Shown piece by piece: positions 34,735 through 46,482 of a stretch of DNA of 64,000 nt. The notes below the pieces were generated by a model, which worked only from the letters and a program-made list of their open reading frames with translations, was not told the DNA's origin and did no database searches. How positions within the stretch are numbered: position 1 is the stretch's first letter; each line of letters starts with the position of its first letter. The stretch comes from Piezodorus guildinii (lineage: Eukaryota > Arthropoda > Insecta > Hemiptera > Pentatomidae), in NCBI GenBank assembly GCA_023052935.1, contig CM041292.1, forward strand, positions 101,162,426 to 101,226,425, read 5' to 3'. Both the position numbers and the translations under genes were made by a program.

Positions 34735-34862
34735 AAATTCCATTCACCCATACAACTCTCCTCGATGGTTGAAACGGCCCGGAGACATTTTGTAATTACT
34801 GATGCTGGAGCTGACGCTAGTCAGATTCTCCTCTAATGTGCCTATAGTGCCCCCGTTCAACT
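34735..34862 (+). mobile_element. Jockey family B 3' fragment
   Basis: The order 'tctcctcgatggttgaaacgg', 'gagacattttgtaa', 'gtcagattctcctct' matches the complement of 20290-20400 in the family B copy. It includes the last RT codons and the start of the 3' UTR. Confidence 0.7.
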
Positions 34863-35303
34863 TCCGGCAGCGCTACACTGTGAGAAAAAAAGTAATGTGT
34901 TGGTGAGGTGAAAGCAGATCTTGTGAGAGTTCACGAAAGTAGCAGGGTAGGGGGAAGGCTTATTTAAAAAAAATAAATTTGAATAATGACATCAAATATT
35001 ACTTTTAGCAAAATCATATAATATCATTAAATATTATTTCAAAAAAACAAACTTAGTGATAAAGTTATATCAAAACAAATATCGTGAAAATATGTTGTTT
35101 TTTTTGTGTAGAAACTCGAATTTAAGAAATTAAGCATCATTTATAATAGAAAGTTAAACAAAAAAAAAAAAAAAAGAAGTAGTTCGGTAATTGAATATTT
35201 ATTATATCTTGAAAGTATGTGAGAGTGTATGATATTCATTTTCACCAAATCTCACGAATTTCACCTTACCTACAAATAACCTATTCCTAACCGTGTAGTG
35301 CCT
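34863..35303. mobile_element. MITE-like element W, copy 1
   Basis: The left end 'gctacactgtgagaa ... gtgaggtgaaa' is inverted at the right end (complement 'cactacacggttagg ... gtaaggtgaaa'), giving terminal inverted repeats of about 55 bp around a 440-bp non-coding element. The left 240 bp recur at 53750-54000. The superfamily cannot be told from the ends. Confidence 0.65.
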
Positions 35304-35634
35304 TTTCTTTGGCTCTCTCACGAGTGACACGGCTGAGAGAGAGGTACTGGGACCACTCGGATTCTGCATGTCCTTCAACAAGAAGAGAGACTCCCTGGCT
35401 GATTATAAATAATGTATATAGTTATGAATGCGTATGTATTATAACCTCTGTATTTATTATAAAGCCTCTGTAATTTTTTAATCTTATATATATTTATATT
35501 TTTTATGTAATTTAATCATTGTTTTTTCTGTAAATATTAGTCGAGAGAAATTGCAATATATCTAATTAATATTCGTCAAAGATAAAAAATTGTTTTTTTC
35601 TAAAATCACTTTAAAATTTAAGGCTAGGGAAAAT
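35304..35634. other. Unassigned sequence
   Basis: A GC-richer patch (35310-35400) precedes AT-rich DNA; the patch resembles no repeat recognised here. Confidence 0.35.
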
Positions 35635-36230
35635 CCAGTAGAGTCAAGGATAAGGCTTTACGAATGGATATAGGGAACGAATTCCAAAATAGGGTAGCGC
35701 GGATGACAAAGGATTTTTTGAAGGAGGCTGATCTGTAGGAAGGAATTTGCATGCTTATGGGTTAGGATCTCGTGTTTTCTGAATGGACAGAGGAAAAAAA
35801 TGGAAAGCATATCAAGAATATAAGTAGGTTTTTTGTTTTGAAAAATCGGGAATAGACACCAAGGAGGCATGCCGACAGAAAGAGGGCTAGAGCCAGTTTA
35901 ACTATGTAAACCTACTGAAAATATGGGAGCGTCTGGGAATTCTACATGTGAATTTAATGAAACAATTCATTTGTCTTTTAAGTCTCATATCAAACTTCTC
36001 AGACAGCACGCCCTACATGAGGTAACCGTAGTCAATATAGTCAAAAAAGTAGACCGATTTTAGGAGGAATGGAATCAGGAAAACTTAGAAATTGTATTTG
36101 GGAAAAACTCCATAGTTTAAAAAAAAACTTAGCAATGGAATCAGTTTGGTAATTTCAGGCTCACACGTTTGGAATGCCATGTCTCAGATAAGGGATTTTC
36201 AAGAGTAAGATTTTACACTTCATTACGTTT
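35635..36230 (-). pseudogene. CR1-like RT thumb and C-terminus
   Basis: On the minus strand, after frame changes, one reads DYIDYGYLM, LNWLPLS and SFVIRATLFWNSFPISIRKA, matching the ATTLWNSIPPEIRHAS end of the CR1-like element at 2869-6767 in type. It is broken by several stops. Sequence upstream to 36230 is compatible with the RT palm-thumb region but is too decayed to show motifs. Confidence 0.6.
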
Positions 36231-36349
36231 TCAACTTACATTTTGACTTGTCAAGAAAATTACAGGCCAATACATAAGTTCCATCAAATCTGTGCAGGGT
36301 CACAGTGTATTTATTCCACTGTGTTATTATGATTATCTATTGGAAGAGG

Positions 36350-36872
36350 ATAACAAGAAATGATGCAATCCATGAAGAAACAAAGTCCCGGTTAAAGGTG
36401 GGAAATGCGTGTTATTATTAATTTGCTAAGATACTTAGCTCGTGGCTTCTATCTAAAAACTTAAAGGTTAGAATTAATAAAACTATTATTCTTCCTACAG
36501 TTCTTTACGGATGTGAAACGTGGCCGCTTATTTTGAAGGATGATCAACTGAATGATGAGGGGAGTTTAGAAGGTTGCATAACGCGGAATTGCGGAACTTG
36601 TATCCTGTGAATATAATTGTGTTGATAGAATCGCGGAGACTCAAATGGGCTCGTAAAGTTGTTCGGCTCGGTGAGGAACGGATTCCAGGAAAGTTGGTAC
36701 TCGTTGAACCGATTGGTAGGCGTCCGAAAGGCTGGCCGAAGCGTCGATGGCAGGATTGTGTTAAGGCTAATATTGATCTCGGCTTGAAAGGTGAACATTG
36801 GACGAGTCTGTGACTTTGGTGGTATCGGCATCGAACCTTCTGGTTCGGCAAGCCTATTATTATTATTATTAT
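36350..36872 (+). pseudogene. RTE-like LINE RT C-terminus with TTA-repeat tail
   Basis: Plus-strand frames read INKTIILPTVLYGCETW, then after a frame change RRLKWARKVVRLGEERIPGK, IGRRPKGWPKRRWQDCVKA and WTSL before a stop. This is a distinct RTE-like subfamily from the copies at 383 and 33003. The short 3' UTR holds 'gaaccttctggttcgg', which folds as a small hairpin, and ends in (TTA)5-6, a short-repeat tail as in RTE-type elements. It is 5'-truncated and frameshifted. Confidence 0.75.
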
Positions 36873-37630
36873 GGGAGGAGGCACCAAGGTGCATGGCAGA
36901 TGGAAGGGCTAAGACATCTTGACATTTCGGATGTATTAATTACTAATTATAATATATATACAGCTACAATCCATAAACGGTCTTCAGTTCAGTGCCTATT
37001 AAAAGATCTGTGTGCAAAGATCCTATTAAAAATGTCCATCATAATTTTATTTCTCTTCGTTTAATCAACTCAGAAGATATCATTTACGCTAACAAAACTT
37101 ATCAATAAGAGGAATTTGTTTCCATGAGCCACACTTCCCTACCACAAGCTATTTCGATGTAATCTAAACTCGGAATAAGGCATTACGTATTATTGGGGTT
37201 GCTAATGGTAACCACTGTCGCTTCCTTCACTGAACCACTTGCTTCCTGAACCACACCACAATATATCTCCTCATGCATCGCTATTCTTTCTTAAGATAGG
37301 TATACACTAGGTAAAGGAGAAATTTTATTTTTCTGTATATAACAACTAAAATAGGTCTAGAGTAGTTTTATCACATAGCAGGAATATTACAAATAAAGTT
37401 CAAACAAATTGAATAATTTATCATTAGTAACATAAGATTACCTACAAGAATCACAACTAAAGATCAATAAATGACTAATGCATTTTTGTTTAGACCTTAA
37501 GTTTGGGTTTTAAGGCGCAAAACACTAAGGTTGTCAACGCCGGGTTATAATACGTATATTGAACCTTTACAATGAAGAACTATACAGCTAAAACCAAAAA
37601 TAAAATAAATAGAAGAAAATAAATGTAGAT
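36873..37630. other. AT-rich sequence, nothing recognised
   Basis: No feature is supported. Confidence 0.4.
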
Positions 37631-37904
37631 TTTTTTTTATTTATTTAACGTCACTTTATGCTACTATGGCTAATCGGACGATGCTACAGTGGGAGTCCTA
37701 AATTTTGCCTATCCAGGTTTTATTAGGATAGGGATCTTTAACGAGTACCTGACATCGCAAAGGCTCGGGACCACCTTTTAACGTCCCCTCCGAAGGACGG
37801 CGTAACAAACGATTTTTTACTCCCATTAAAAAATCCTAGGACCACCTGCGGATTTGAACCCGTGACCTTTGGCATGGGTGGCTGTTACGCTAGCCACCCA
37901 GCAA
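37631..37904 (-). repeat. SINE family A, full-length copy
   Basis: The tRNA-like head on the minus strand has 'gctgggtggctagcg' (A-box region) and GGTTCAAATCC (perfect B box). The body runs through 'ggagtcctaaattttgcc' (complement) to the tail 'ataaagtgacgttaaataaat'. About 270 bp. The head is transcribed by RNA polymerase III; mobilisation would need a LINE in trans. Confidence 0.85.
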
Positions 37905-37989
37905 ATAAATGTAGATACGATTACAAAATAAAAACAGTAACTACAACAACACAAAAGTAAAATAAAACAAATGATAAATACATAGAATG

Positions 37990-38165
37990 GCCCGAAATTT
38001 ATAAAATTATCAGTTGATTATTTTCAATAATGAAACTTTGTCATCGACCAAAAAAAATGCCCCTCTCAAAATTTGAGAGCTTACGTTTCAAGATGTCTAA
38101 AATCCGAAAAACGAAAAAAAATCCGTTTGTTCGCCGCCCGTGGCATTTCTCCGAAACTACTGCAC
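37990..38165 (+). repeat. Interspersed repeat Z, copy 2
   Basis: Inverted relative to copy 1 at 31330-31520. The pair are either two insertions or the far ends of one large element; the 6.5 kb between them is filled with unrelated repeats. Confidence 0.65.
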
Positions 38166-38766
38166 CAATCTTTTTTTTTAAATTTGCCACAAAAGCACTA
38201 TTCCATGGAACGATCATCCTAATATTTGGACGTTGACATCAGCTGGTTAGTTTTAAAACGGTGGCTGATTAAAAGTGATCAGTTATTTTTGAAGATAGAG
38301 AAAAAAACTATGAGTGTTTTTTAACCAACAAATAGTTATATAAATGAGAAAAAGAAAAGAAAAACATTGAAATTTTACACTTAAATACGCTCATGACTCA
38401 GTATTTTTTGACGATAAAAAAAATCCATGTGTATATTCAAGTAACCTATTATAATAGATGCGATTCCACCAAAAATTGGTTATTGTTAAAGATAGAGAAA
38501 AATAGAAAAGATTTTCGAGATCAAGACAACGCAATGTAAACAAAGAGAAAAAACAAAAAAAAATTAAAATCATCCTATATGGTCAAGTCACAACTTAAAA
38601 GAGATGTTAGCAATAAAGGTTTTAGTGCTGATTGATAGAGAATTAAATATTTAAAAAAATGAACAAGAATCATTGAAATTGGTTGACAACTAGCTGAGAT
38701 ATTGCGTTTTGAAATCAGCGGTAGTGATATGATACTATCACTTGAATTATTGCTTAATTGCCTATC
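38166..38766. other. AT-rich sequence, nothing recognised
   Basis: It may be internal sequence of repeat Z; no coding similarity is seen. Confidence 0.35.
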
Positions 38767-39348
38767 AACAGCTATGGGTTAATCCATTCGAAATCGTCCA
38801 GACCTTGCCCCTCGACATTTTTGATTTTCGTGTTTTTTTGACCAGTTATTCTCTATCCTTTCGTGAATATAAAACCATAAATAAAAAAATTTCGGGTCAG
38901 TGATTTTAGTATTGCAACCGTTTTAAGTCAGCTCCGCGGGCAAAAACATATGATGGGAAAATCGTTCTCATTTCGATAATTGTTTAGATATCAAATCAAA
39001 ACAAAAACTAGCAATAAGATAAGGACATGCTTTGTTTTTTTTGTTCCCATAATTAATTACCTTAATCGTGAAGAAAGTTGTTTAAAAAATTCTCAAAAAT
39101 GAATAAAAACGAGATAAAAGTATATAAAGGAAAAGAGAGTCACTTTTAATTATTTTTTCTTATATAGCTTAGTCATAGTCCTACTTGATATAAAATTTTC
39201 GATCTTGAGAACATAGCACTTTTTTGTATATGAATTTTCAAAATTGGCAAACATTTATTTTTCCCGATGTTTACATGGAAATATCTCAAAAGGGACTGAG
39301 TGAAAAATTATGAAACTAATACAGATTACCTATCTATACAATGAGTTT

Positions 39349-41044
39349 CCTTCCTCTTTGTAGATGATCTAGGGATCCTAATAAATTACTCTGGTTCCAC
39401 AAGAGATAAAGCATTTGTCCAATCCATACTAGATCAACTTCAAACCTGGTCACAATCAGGACTCAGGTTCTCACCAAATAAAACTAAGTGTATGCTATTT
39501 TCAAAGCGAAGACACCCAAGCCCTCCACCTCAAATCAAGCTATATGACCAGGCTCTATCCTTCCACAATGAGTGCAAATTCTTAGGACTCATCCTCGACT
39601 CCAAGCTGACATGGGGCTCACATATAAAAAACATAAAGGAACAATGCCTGAAGCGACTTAATGTGTTGAAAGTCCTTGCAGGAACAAGTTGGGGATCTGA
39701 CCGAACTAGATTACTTCAGATATACCAATGTATCGTCGAATCAAAACTTGATCATGCCAGTCCTGTGTACGGGTCAGCAAAATCAAGAATTTTAACACAA
39801 CTGGACACAATCCACCACATAGGCCTCCGGATTGCTATTGGTGCCTTCAGGACAAGTCCAGTGCTTAGCCTTTGTGCAGAATCTGGAATTCCACCACTTA
39901 AGTTCAGGCGTCTGCAATTAGCATGTAATTATATCTCATCACTGGCCACACAACCCGATAACCCTGCCTTCAAATATATATACCAACCAAGTACAAAATA
40001 GTTTATCAGAATAATCCGAGCAAACCAGCACCATTAGGAATAAGATCGAGGGCTTACGTCGAAGAACTTCTTCACATGCATCTCAATAAGACAACAGAAA
40101 CAATAGAAGCACCATGGGACCAAACAGTACCAAGAACAAACTTAACTCTGACAAAGTATAACAAAACTGACACACCGCACTATGTACTAAGAGAAAAATG
40201 CAATGAAATTATATGTGATCATTCAGATTACACAAAAATATTCACAGACGGCTCCAAAATAAATGATCAAGTTGGGCTGTCTATTGTTACACCCGTAAGT
40301 ATCCTTAAATTCAAACTGCCTAACCTAAGTAGCGTATATACTGCGGAACTTGTAGCAATATTAAATGCACTTGAATTCATTAGGTCACGTGATGAATCAA
40401 AGTTCGTTATATGCACCGATTCCCTATCCGCCCTTAAGAGCCTTCATAATATTTGCATTGATAATCCACTAATTAATAAGATCAGAAAATATGTGGGAGA
40501 TTTAAAAATACTGAAAAAAGAACTAGTGTTCTTGTGGATTCCATCCCACGTAGGCATTGATGGCAATGAGGAAGCGGATCGGGCTGCGAAAGAAGCTGCA
40601 TTGTCAAACGTCCAAATCCACCCAACTTACATCAAGGAAGACGTAAAAAACTACCTTAAGGTCAAAATATATCAGGCATGGGAACAGATGTGGTCGGAAC
40701 TTGACAACACCAATAAATTAAGAAATATCAAGCAATCGCCTGATCCATGGAATACATCATTGCGAAGTAATCGCCGCGAGGAAACTGCTTTGGCGAGACT
40801 TCGCATAGGACATAGCAGACTCACACATCTCCATCTCATCCTCAGGCAGCCCGTACCAATGTGTGACTTGTGTAGAGTGCCTCTCTCAATAAAACACATA
40901 ATTGAGAACTGCCCCAAATTTCATGTACAAATGGATAAACTTAACCTAGCTAGATCGTTGAGTGAGAGCTTGAAGGACTCTAGTGAAACAGTTAGTTCAC
41001 TGATTAGGTTCGTCAAAGAATGTTCTCTGCTCCCGAAACTATAA
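39349..41044 (+). pseudogene. I-like LINE ORF2: RT C-terminal half and RNase H
   Basis: The frame opens at FVDDLGILINYSG (motif C, first residue F, catalytic D-D present), then CKFLGLILDSKLTWGSHI, IVESKLDHASPVYGSA and GAFRTSPVLSLCAESGIPPL. A one-base frame change near 40000 leads to the second part (40003-41044). There the RNase H carries all four acidic positions: FTDGSK (D), YTAELVAI (E), ICTDSLSAL (D) and GNEEADRAAK (D). The end has a CDLC...H...C zinc-knuckle-like stretch (PMCDLCRVPLSIKHIIENCP). Stop at 41042. ORF1, the endonuclease and the RT fingers are missing. Confidence 0.85.
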
Positions 41045-41091
41045 GAAAAAAAAATAAAGAAAGAAAGAAAACAAAAAAATAATAGTAGTAA

Positions 41092-41141
<50 letters not shown>

Positions 41142-41389
41142 AATAAATAAAGAAAAAATTGGAATAAATCCACTAATTCAGAATGTGTCAACAAAAGAAT
41201 AATAAAAAAAAATAAACAATAAAAAAAAGAATAAATAAATAAATTTTAAAAAAATAAATAAATTAAAAAAAAATAGAAGGAAAAATAAATAAATAAAAAG
41301 AAGAAAAAAGAGTAAAACAAATCTGTTACTACAAATTTATTCGGTGCTAATAACCAAGAGGTTGAGCACCTACTCCAATACCCTAACCC
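39349..41389 (+). mobile_element. I-like LINE, 5'-truncated, with 12-bp target-site duplication
   Basis: TACAATGAGTTT is present at 39337-39348 and again at 41390-41401, bounding a 2.04-kb insertion into element X. The element begins inside the RT at the VDDLGI motif. Its 3' UTR contains a long A-rich, partly microsatellite stretch (41050-41320) and then 'ggtgctaataaccaagaggttgagcacc', an end-proximal hairpin-capable block. RT followed by RNase H places it in the I group in the broad sense. Confidence 0.85.
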
Positions 41390-41884
41390 TACAATGAGTT
41401 TAAGTGATATAAATTTGGTCTGTGAGACTAAGCTGGTTTCGGAGTTATAAATTTTTCTTCTCTTATTCTCTCTCTTCTTATTCTCTTAACTGTAAAAATA
41501 CTAAAATCACTGACCCGAATTTTTTTAATTTTTTTTTTATATTTACGAATGGATACAGAATAACTGGTCAAAAAAACACGAAAATTTAAAATGTCGAGCG
41601 GCAAAATTAATGAAAATTGGATGATTTCAAATGGATTGACCCCTATATAAACAGCTATACCCTAATATTGTTATTTGGAAACAAAAAGCCATTGTGTAAT
41701 AATTTACAGTACTTTTATTAATATTTTAGACGTTATAATTTAGGTAACAATAATTTGTTTTATGAAAAAGTATATAAATCTAAAAACATTTTATATACCA
41801 ATATTCTATTTAGCGGCTTAACATTTTGCATACCTTTTATTGAATTTTAAGTTCCGAAGTATATTTCAGACACATGAATGATGA

Positions 41885-42145
41885 AAGAGTTGGATAGTTC
41901 AATGGGTAGAGTAATGCGCTACTAAGCTCGTAGTGCCGTAGTGTCGCAGGTCAGTTCTGGCTGTGACAGGTTAATTATTTATTCTGATTAATCAACTGAG
42001 ATTCGACCCTAGATCGGGAGATCCTATCCAGCCTTTTTAACCTTCTTACACAAATGTGTCCTAATAAAGTTATAAAAAAGTGATGAACTTAGCCTTAAGT
42101 TCTACCTGGTCATGTCATCATACCTCCTTGCATAATTATTGGCTT
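41885..42145 (+). repeat. SINE family B, copy 1
   Basis: A box TAGTTCAATGG is perfect for the consensus TRGYNNARNGG; a weaker B box follows at 'caggtcagttctggc'. The body ends in 'cctccttgcata', shared with the copy at 58590. Confidence 0.65.
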
Positions 42146-42664
42146 GGAAAGAACACAGATCAATAAGTTAACTGTATATTGCCAACATGTACTCAACCCA
42201 AGACCTGTCATGGTTTACTTTGAAACAATAAAATAGACCAAAACTGCGTGATCATTTCACCATGAAATTATTGTACCATTGTTGTCATAAATGAGTGCGG
42301 CTCAAAATATTTCCACTCAACATATTTGATTTTCATGATTTTTTTATAAGTCAATCTATATCCTTTTTAATCTATAACTTTTAGTATTTCAGATCTTTTA
42401 ATAAGTCACCTTCGCGGTTGAAATATAAGTTTGGAAAACCAATACAACTATAATTTCGTAGATATTAAAATGAAAATGAACAATATTATAAGGACGTGTT
42501 TTAAATTGCCCTCAAAATTTTACCTAGTGAAAAATTGGTTGAAAAATTCCCGAAAATTATTAAAAAACGAGAATCACCTTTGATTACTTTTTCTTATATA
42601 GTTTATTCATCCTAATAGCTCTAGAAATTCAATCTTGAAACCATGTAATTTACGTGTATGTGTA

Positions 42665-42734
<70 letters not shown>

Positions 42735-42735
<1 letters not shown>

Positions 42736-42917
42736 CTTATGAGCTGGCCAATATAAAACTAAAAAAAAAGGAAAAAGGGGCACAATAATAACTCACTTGA
42801 TGGCTAGTTAAACACTGATTTATTGATACATATAATCCTCTATATATATACATTCAAGGTGTTTACATCCAGTGAGTTGGAATTAAGGCTGATACTCAAC
42901 CTTATCAGACCTTAACT
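42735..42917 (-). repeat. Gypsy 3' LTR
   Basis: 183 bp. It differs from the other LTR by one T missing in the 'aaaactaaaa' run and one extra TA unit in a short TA run; otherwise identical. Confidence 0.9.
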
Positions 42918-42926
42918 CCCCCCACC
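42918..42926 (-). promoter_or_regulatory. Polypurine tract
   Basis: GGTGGGGGG on the coding strand, directly upstream of the 3' LTR; the primer for plus-strand DNA synthesis. Confidence 0.7.
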
Positions 42927-43157
42927 AGTTTACGAACAATCCTCGTAAACTAAAAAAAAAAAATGAATACAAAACGTAAAAGAAAAGAAGTTCATAGAAA
43001 ACAAGTACAAAAAGTCACACCGCTGAAAAACAAGAACTTCCTGAAACACCACACAAAAAAAAAGGAAAAAACTGTGAACAAAATGAACAGTAACACTATA
43101 TAAAAAAAAACAGCACCAAAACTTCCAAACTGCCCAAACTGAGGACACTCCAAAGGG

Positions 43158-44258
43158 TTAGGATGCGTCTGTCGGAGGAAGTTTCAATTGTTCAAGGTGG
43201 ACCGTACGCCGCTTTTTGGGGTCGCGTACGCTTTCAATAGTGACCAAATTATGTTCCTTAATCACAACCACGCGAACGGGACCCTCATAACGCCGAAGTT
43301 CCTTCCCCCGATTAGTCCCCACCCGACGGTACACTAACGTACCGATTTTGAGGAGTCCCATCAGATCCCGGACCCCGAGATTATGGCGCGCGACGCGTCG
43401 CTGTTTCTCCCGCTCAATGCGATCGTGAACCGTACGCCAGAGTTTCCGCAGCGCAAGACTGTTGCTCACGATTTCACCCTCGCCCGCCGTTGCACCGCGA
43501 CAATCCCGCCGACGACCCTGTAGTCCAAAAAGGATCTCGAATGGCGTGAATTCGGTCACTGAGTGAACGGAGTGATTATAAGCGACGACTGCGCGTTCCA
43601 TCGCCACGTCCGCCTCCAGCCCTTTGGCTAACTGGAATACTCTAAGGTGGTCGCTAAGGGTGCTGTGAAGCCTCTCGATACCTCCGCGGCTCTTCGGATG
43701 TCCCGGGGTGTTATGATGCCAGACGACCCCCAAGAGCCTCATCTCCTCCCTGATACAAACATTGTCAAATTCCCGCCCACTATCGGAGGAAATACTGTCG
43801 GGCACCCCATAAAACTGGAACCAGATCTAGAGGGCTCGCAACACCGCCTCCGCCGTACGTTCCTGGACGGGATACGCCATCGCAACTTTGCTGAAGAGAT
43901 CTAACACCGTGACCCACTTAAAACCCTTCCAGGTAAAGGTATCAACCTGGAGATCACTGAGCGGAGCAGCCGCGGTAGGGGTCTCCTCCTGAACCGCACG
44001 GGGCGGATGCCTATCATATTTCGCACGCATGCATACGTCGCAAGTTCCGATAAGCTCCTGGATAGTACGCCTCATTCCTCGCCAGTAATACCGCCGGCGC
44101 AACGCGTGCAACGTTTCGGTCAGCCCCCTGTGGTTCGTCTTGCCTTGGTGATAAGCGAGTGTCACCTCTCGTTTGCGTTCCTCATCACGTATGGTTTCCA
44201 CAAGCAATGAACAGCGGATAAACGTCCGGTCAAGCCCGATGCGTTCGGTCCGCCACAA
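43158..44258 (-). pseudogene. Gypsy integrase
   Basis: Two frames cover it. The first (44258-43827) has the HHCC zinc domain (HQGKTNHRGLTETLH ... CDVCMRAK) and the first catalytic Asp in LQVDTF. The second (43805-43158) has the second Asp in SSDSGREFDN and the Glu in GGIERLHSTL, spaced as in D,D-35-E integrases. It ends with a basic C-terminal domain (LRRYEGPVRVVVI, RRTVHLEQLKL). The catalytic residues are all present, but one frame break separates the first Asp from the second. The stop at 43158 is followed by 240 bp of T-rich (coding-strand) sequence without an envelope gene. Confidence 0.9.
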
Positions 44259-44472
44259 CCGGTGAATACGCTCTCAGACCACGGCGTTACCTACGTACAA
44301 GTGGTGGTCTGACCCGGTTTCGACGCATCCGCGAGCGCCCTACAGATCTGGTCCTCCCCGACGGAGGGTTGAGACCAAATAGTCACGACGGAACAACCGT
44401 CAACCCGCTGAAAGTCCAACTTCAGCAGCCCCGAAGTCCTCGTCTTCCAGATAATCTGCCTACGCTTATCGT

Positions 44473-46482
44473 TCACGATCTCGTCGAGCTCCTCCATGTC
44501 AACTGGGCGCCCCTCATCCGACCCCTCGTCACCCGACGGCGCGTCTGCAGCGAAGCCTCTTCCCCCCGAGGCGAGTGCTCCTCCCCTGGGGTCCATTCCC
44601 TCAAAAACTGACGGACATCCCGCGACGGCCCGCCCCGATCCTCCTCCACGGCATTCACCATGAGCGCCCGAGAAAGCCAGTCCGCGACCACATTTTCGTT
44701 ACCCGGCTTGTAGACGACGTCCATGTTGTATTGTCCGAGGATCTCCTTCCACCGCGTAACCCGCGCAGACGACTCCTTGAGCTTCCCGACCCATGGAGAG
44801 GGCGATGATCAGTTTGAACCCGAAATCGCCTCCCGAATACATAAGGCCTGAAGTGCTCGACAGCCCAAACAATCCCGAGAAGTTCCCGCTCTAAGGCACT
44901 ATAACGGGCCTCCGCCTCCGTGAGGCGCCGACTCGCGTACGCGACGGGCCGCTCCCCCCGTTCACCGTCCTGAGAAAGCACCGCACCCAGAGCGTATTCG
45001 CTAGCATCCGTCGTGATCGTGAACATCTGGTTGAAGTCAGGGAACGCGAGTACCGGTTCACGCTGGAGATGATCGATGCACCGGCGCACCTTGTCCGCGA
45101 TATCGGGGGTCATAACTAACTTACACCCTTTTCGAAGCAAATTATTAAGGGGCACGAGATATTCAGCCATAGCCGGCACAAAACGGCGGTAGTAATTCAA
45201 CGCACCCAGCAACCTACGGACACCCTTAACTTCGGTCGGCACGGCGATCCGCTGCAAGGCGGCAACCTTCTGGGCATCCGGCTTCACGCCCTCCGCAGAA
45301 ATGGTATGGCCCAAAAAATTGATCTCTCGAAGCCCCAGGGTGGACTTCTCCGGAAAAAGGCGTAGACCGAATTCCCGTATGCGACGAAAGACGGCCCTCA
45401 GGTGCTCAACGTGATCCCGGTCGGACCTACTGAAGACCAAAAGGTCATCCATGTACACCTGACACACGGACTCGTCCAGACCCCTCAAGAATTCGTCCAT
45501 AAGCCGCTGAAACGTGATGGGGGCATTCTTAAGGCCGAACGGCATCCGCGTAAACTCATAATGGCCCCGTTCAAAGGTAAACGCGGTCTTATGCTGGTCA
45601 CGCGGGTGCATTTGTATCTGATGATACCCCGCCTTTAAGTCCAAGGTACTAAAAATGTTCGCACCCCCCAACCGATCCAAAATGTCCTCGAAGCGCGGTA
45701 TGGGATATTTTTCATTGACCGTGTTCTCGTTGACTTCCGGTAGTCTATGACCACGCGATATTTCTCCCTCGTGTCCCCCGGCGCACACTTTTTCTTCACG
45801 GCCCACAACGGACTATTATATGGCGAAGTGCTTTTCACTATAATACCCTGCCTTCGTAACTCCTCTAGCTCCTCCCGAATATGCCTGCGTAGAGCCTGCG
45901 GGTACCTCCGTTCTTTAACGTAAGTGACGCGCTCTTGCTTAAGGGGAATTTCATGCACCGTCCTCCCAGTTGTGCCAAGAACATCTCCCTCCTTAAAAAA
46001 GATGTCAAATTCCTCTAGAACCGACGCCCTCCAATCCCCCATCTGATTAACCGCCCCTATGCGCGTTTTACCTTCTCCCGCTGTGCGGGTACAGGCGTAT
46101 TGTTTCCCCCCAATTTTAATGTCCCACTGACCTCCCCGATTACGGATCCGCGCACCCACCACGCCTAGCAAGTCCTTCCCTATAATGACTCGATAATCCC
46201 GCGGCATCCTAGTGACTACGTGGACTGATAACCCGGCACTTTGTTCCCCCCAGGTATGCAAACCCATCTCGGTTTCCTCCTCTACACTGCAGGGCCCCCT
46301 AGGGTGATTAATTGACATTGGCATACCTGAACCTGGAGTGCCCTCTCTCCGTCGCTCCACTTCTCTAACGCCTCTCTACAGGCGATGGTGCACGAGCTCC
46401 CAGTGTCCACCAGGCATGCGACTCCCTCCACGTTGATAATAGGCAGACCGCCGCTCCCGCCTCTCGCATGATAACTCACCAA
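44473..46482 (-). pseudogene. Gypsy protease, reverse transcriptase and RNase H
   Basis: Order on the minus strand: protease with CLVDTGSS active site (about 46420); RT entry (YVKERRYPQALRRHIREELE, GIIVKSTSPYNSPLWAVKK, KYRVVIDYRK); RT core with STLDLKAGYHQI, FGLKNAPITFQRLM and the catalytic YMDDLLVFS; thumb and connection (NFLGHTISAEGVKPD, LLGALNYYRRF); RNase H with TTDASEYALGAVLSQ, YSALERELLGIVWAVEHF and QTDHRPL. Frames change near 46320, 45720 and 44750 (after TDHRPL), the last leading to the tether (GNENVVADWLSRA). All catalytic motifs are readable. The breaks may be real mutations or sequencing errors. Confidence 0.9.

Larger units (their letters stand above)
38776..41649. mobile_element. 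Inverted-repeat element X, copy 1 (split by I-like LINE)
   Basis: The left arm from 38777 ('ttaatccattcgaaatcgtcc', 'cgtgtttttttgaccagtta', 'cgggtcagtgattttagta') is inverted at about 41505-41645. The flanks carry AACAGCTAT on both sides (38767-38775 and 41650-41658), a candidate 9-bp duplication. Without the LINE insertion the element is about 820 bp, AT-rich and non-coding. The superfamily is unknown. A second copy spans 42290-48640. Confidence 0.7.

Noticed and set aside
31330..38165. One giant terminal-inverted-repeat transposon (Polinton-like)
   Set aside because: No polymerase, integrase or capsid gene lies between the arms; the interval holds unrelated LINE, SINE and MITE fragments.
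42930..43148. Hydrophobic 72-codon frame after gypsy integrase, considered as an envelope remnant
   Set aside because: It is a by-product of T-rich coding-strand sequence, with no signal peptide, cleavage site or transmembrane-fusion pattern, and it is far too short.
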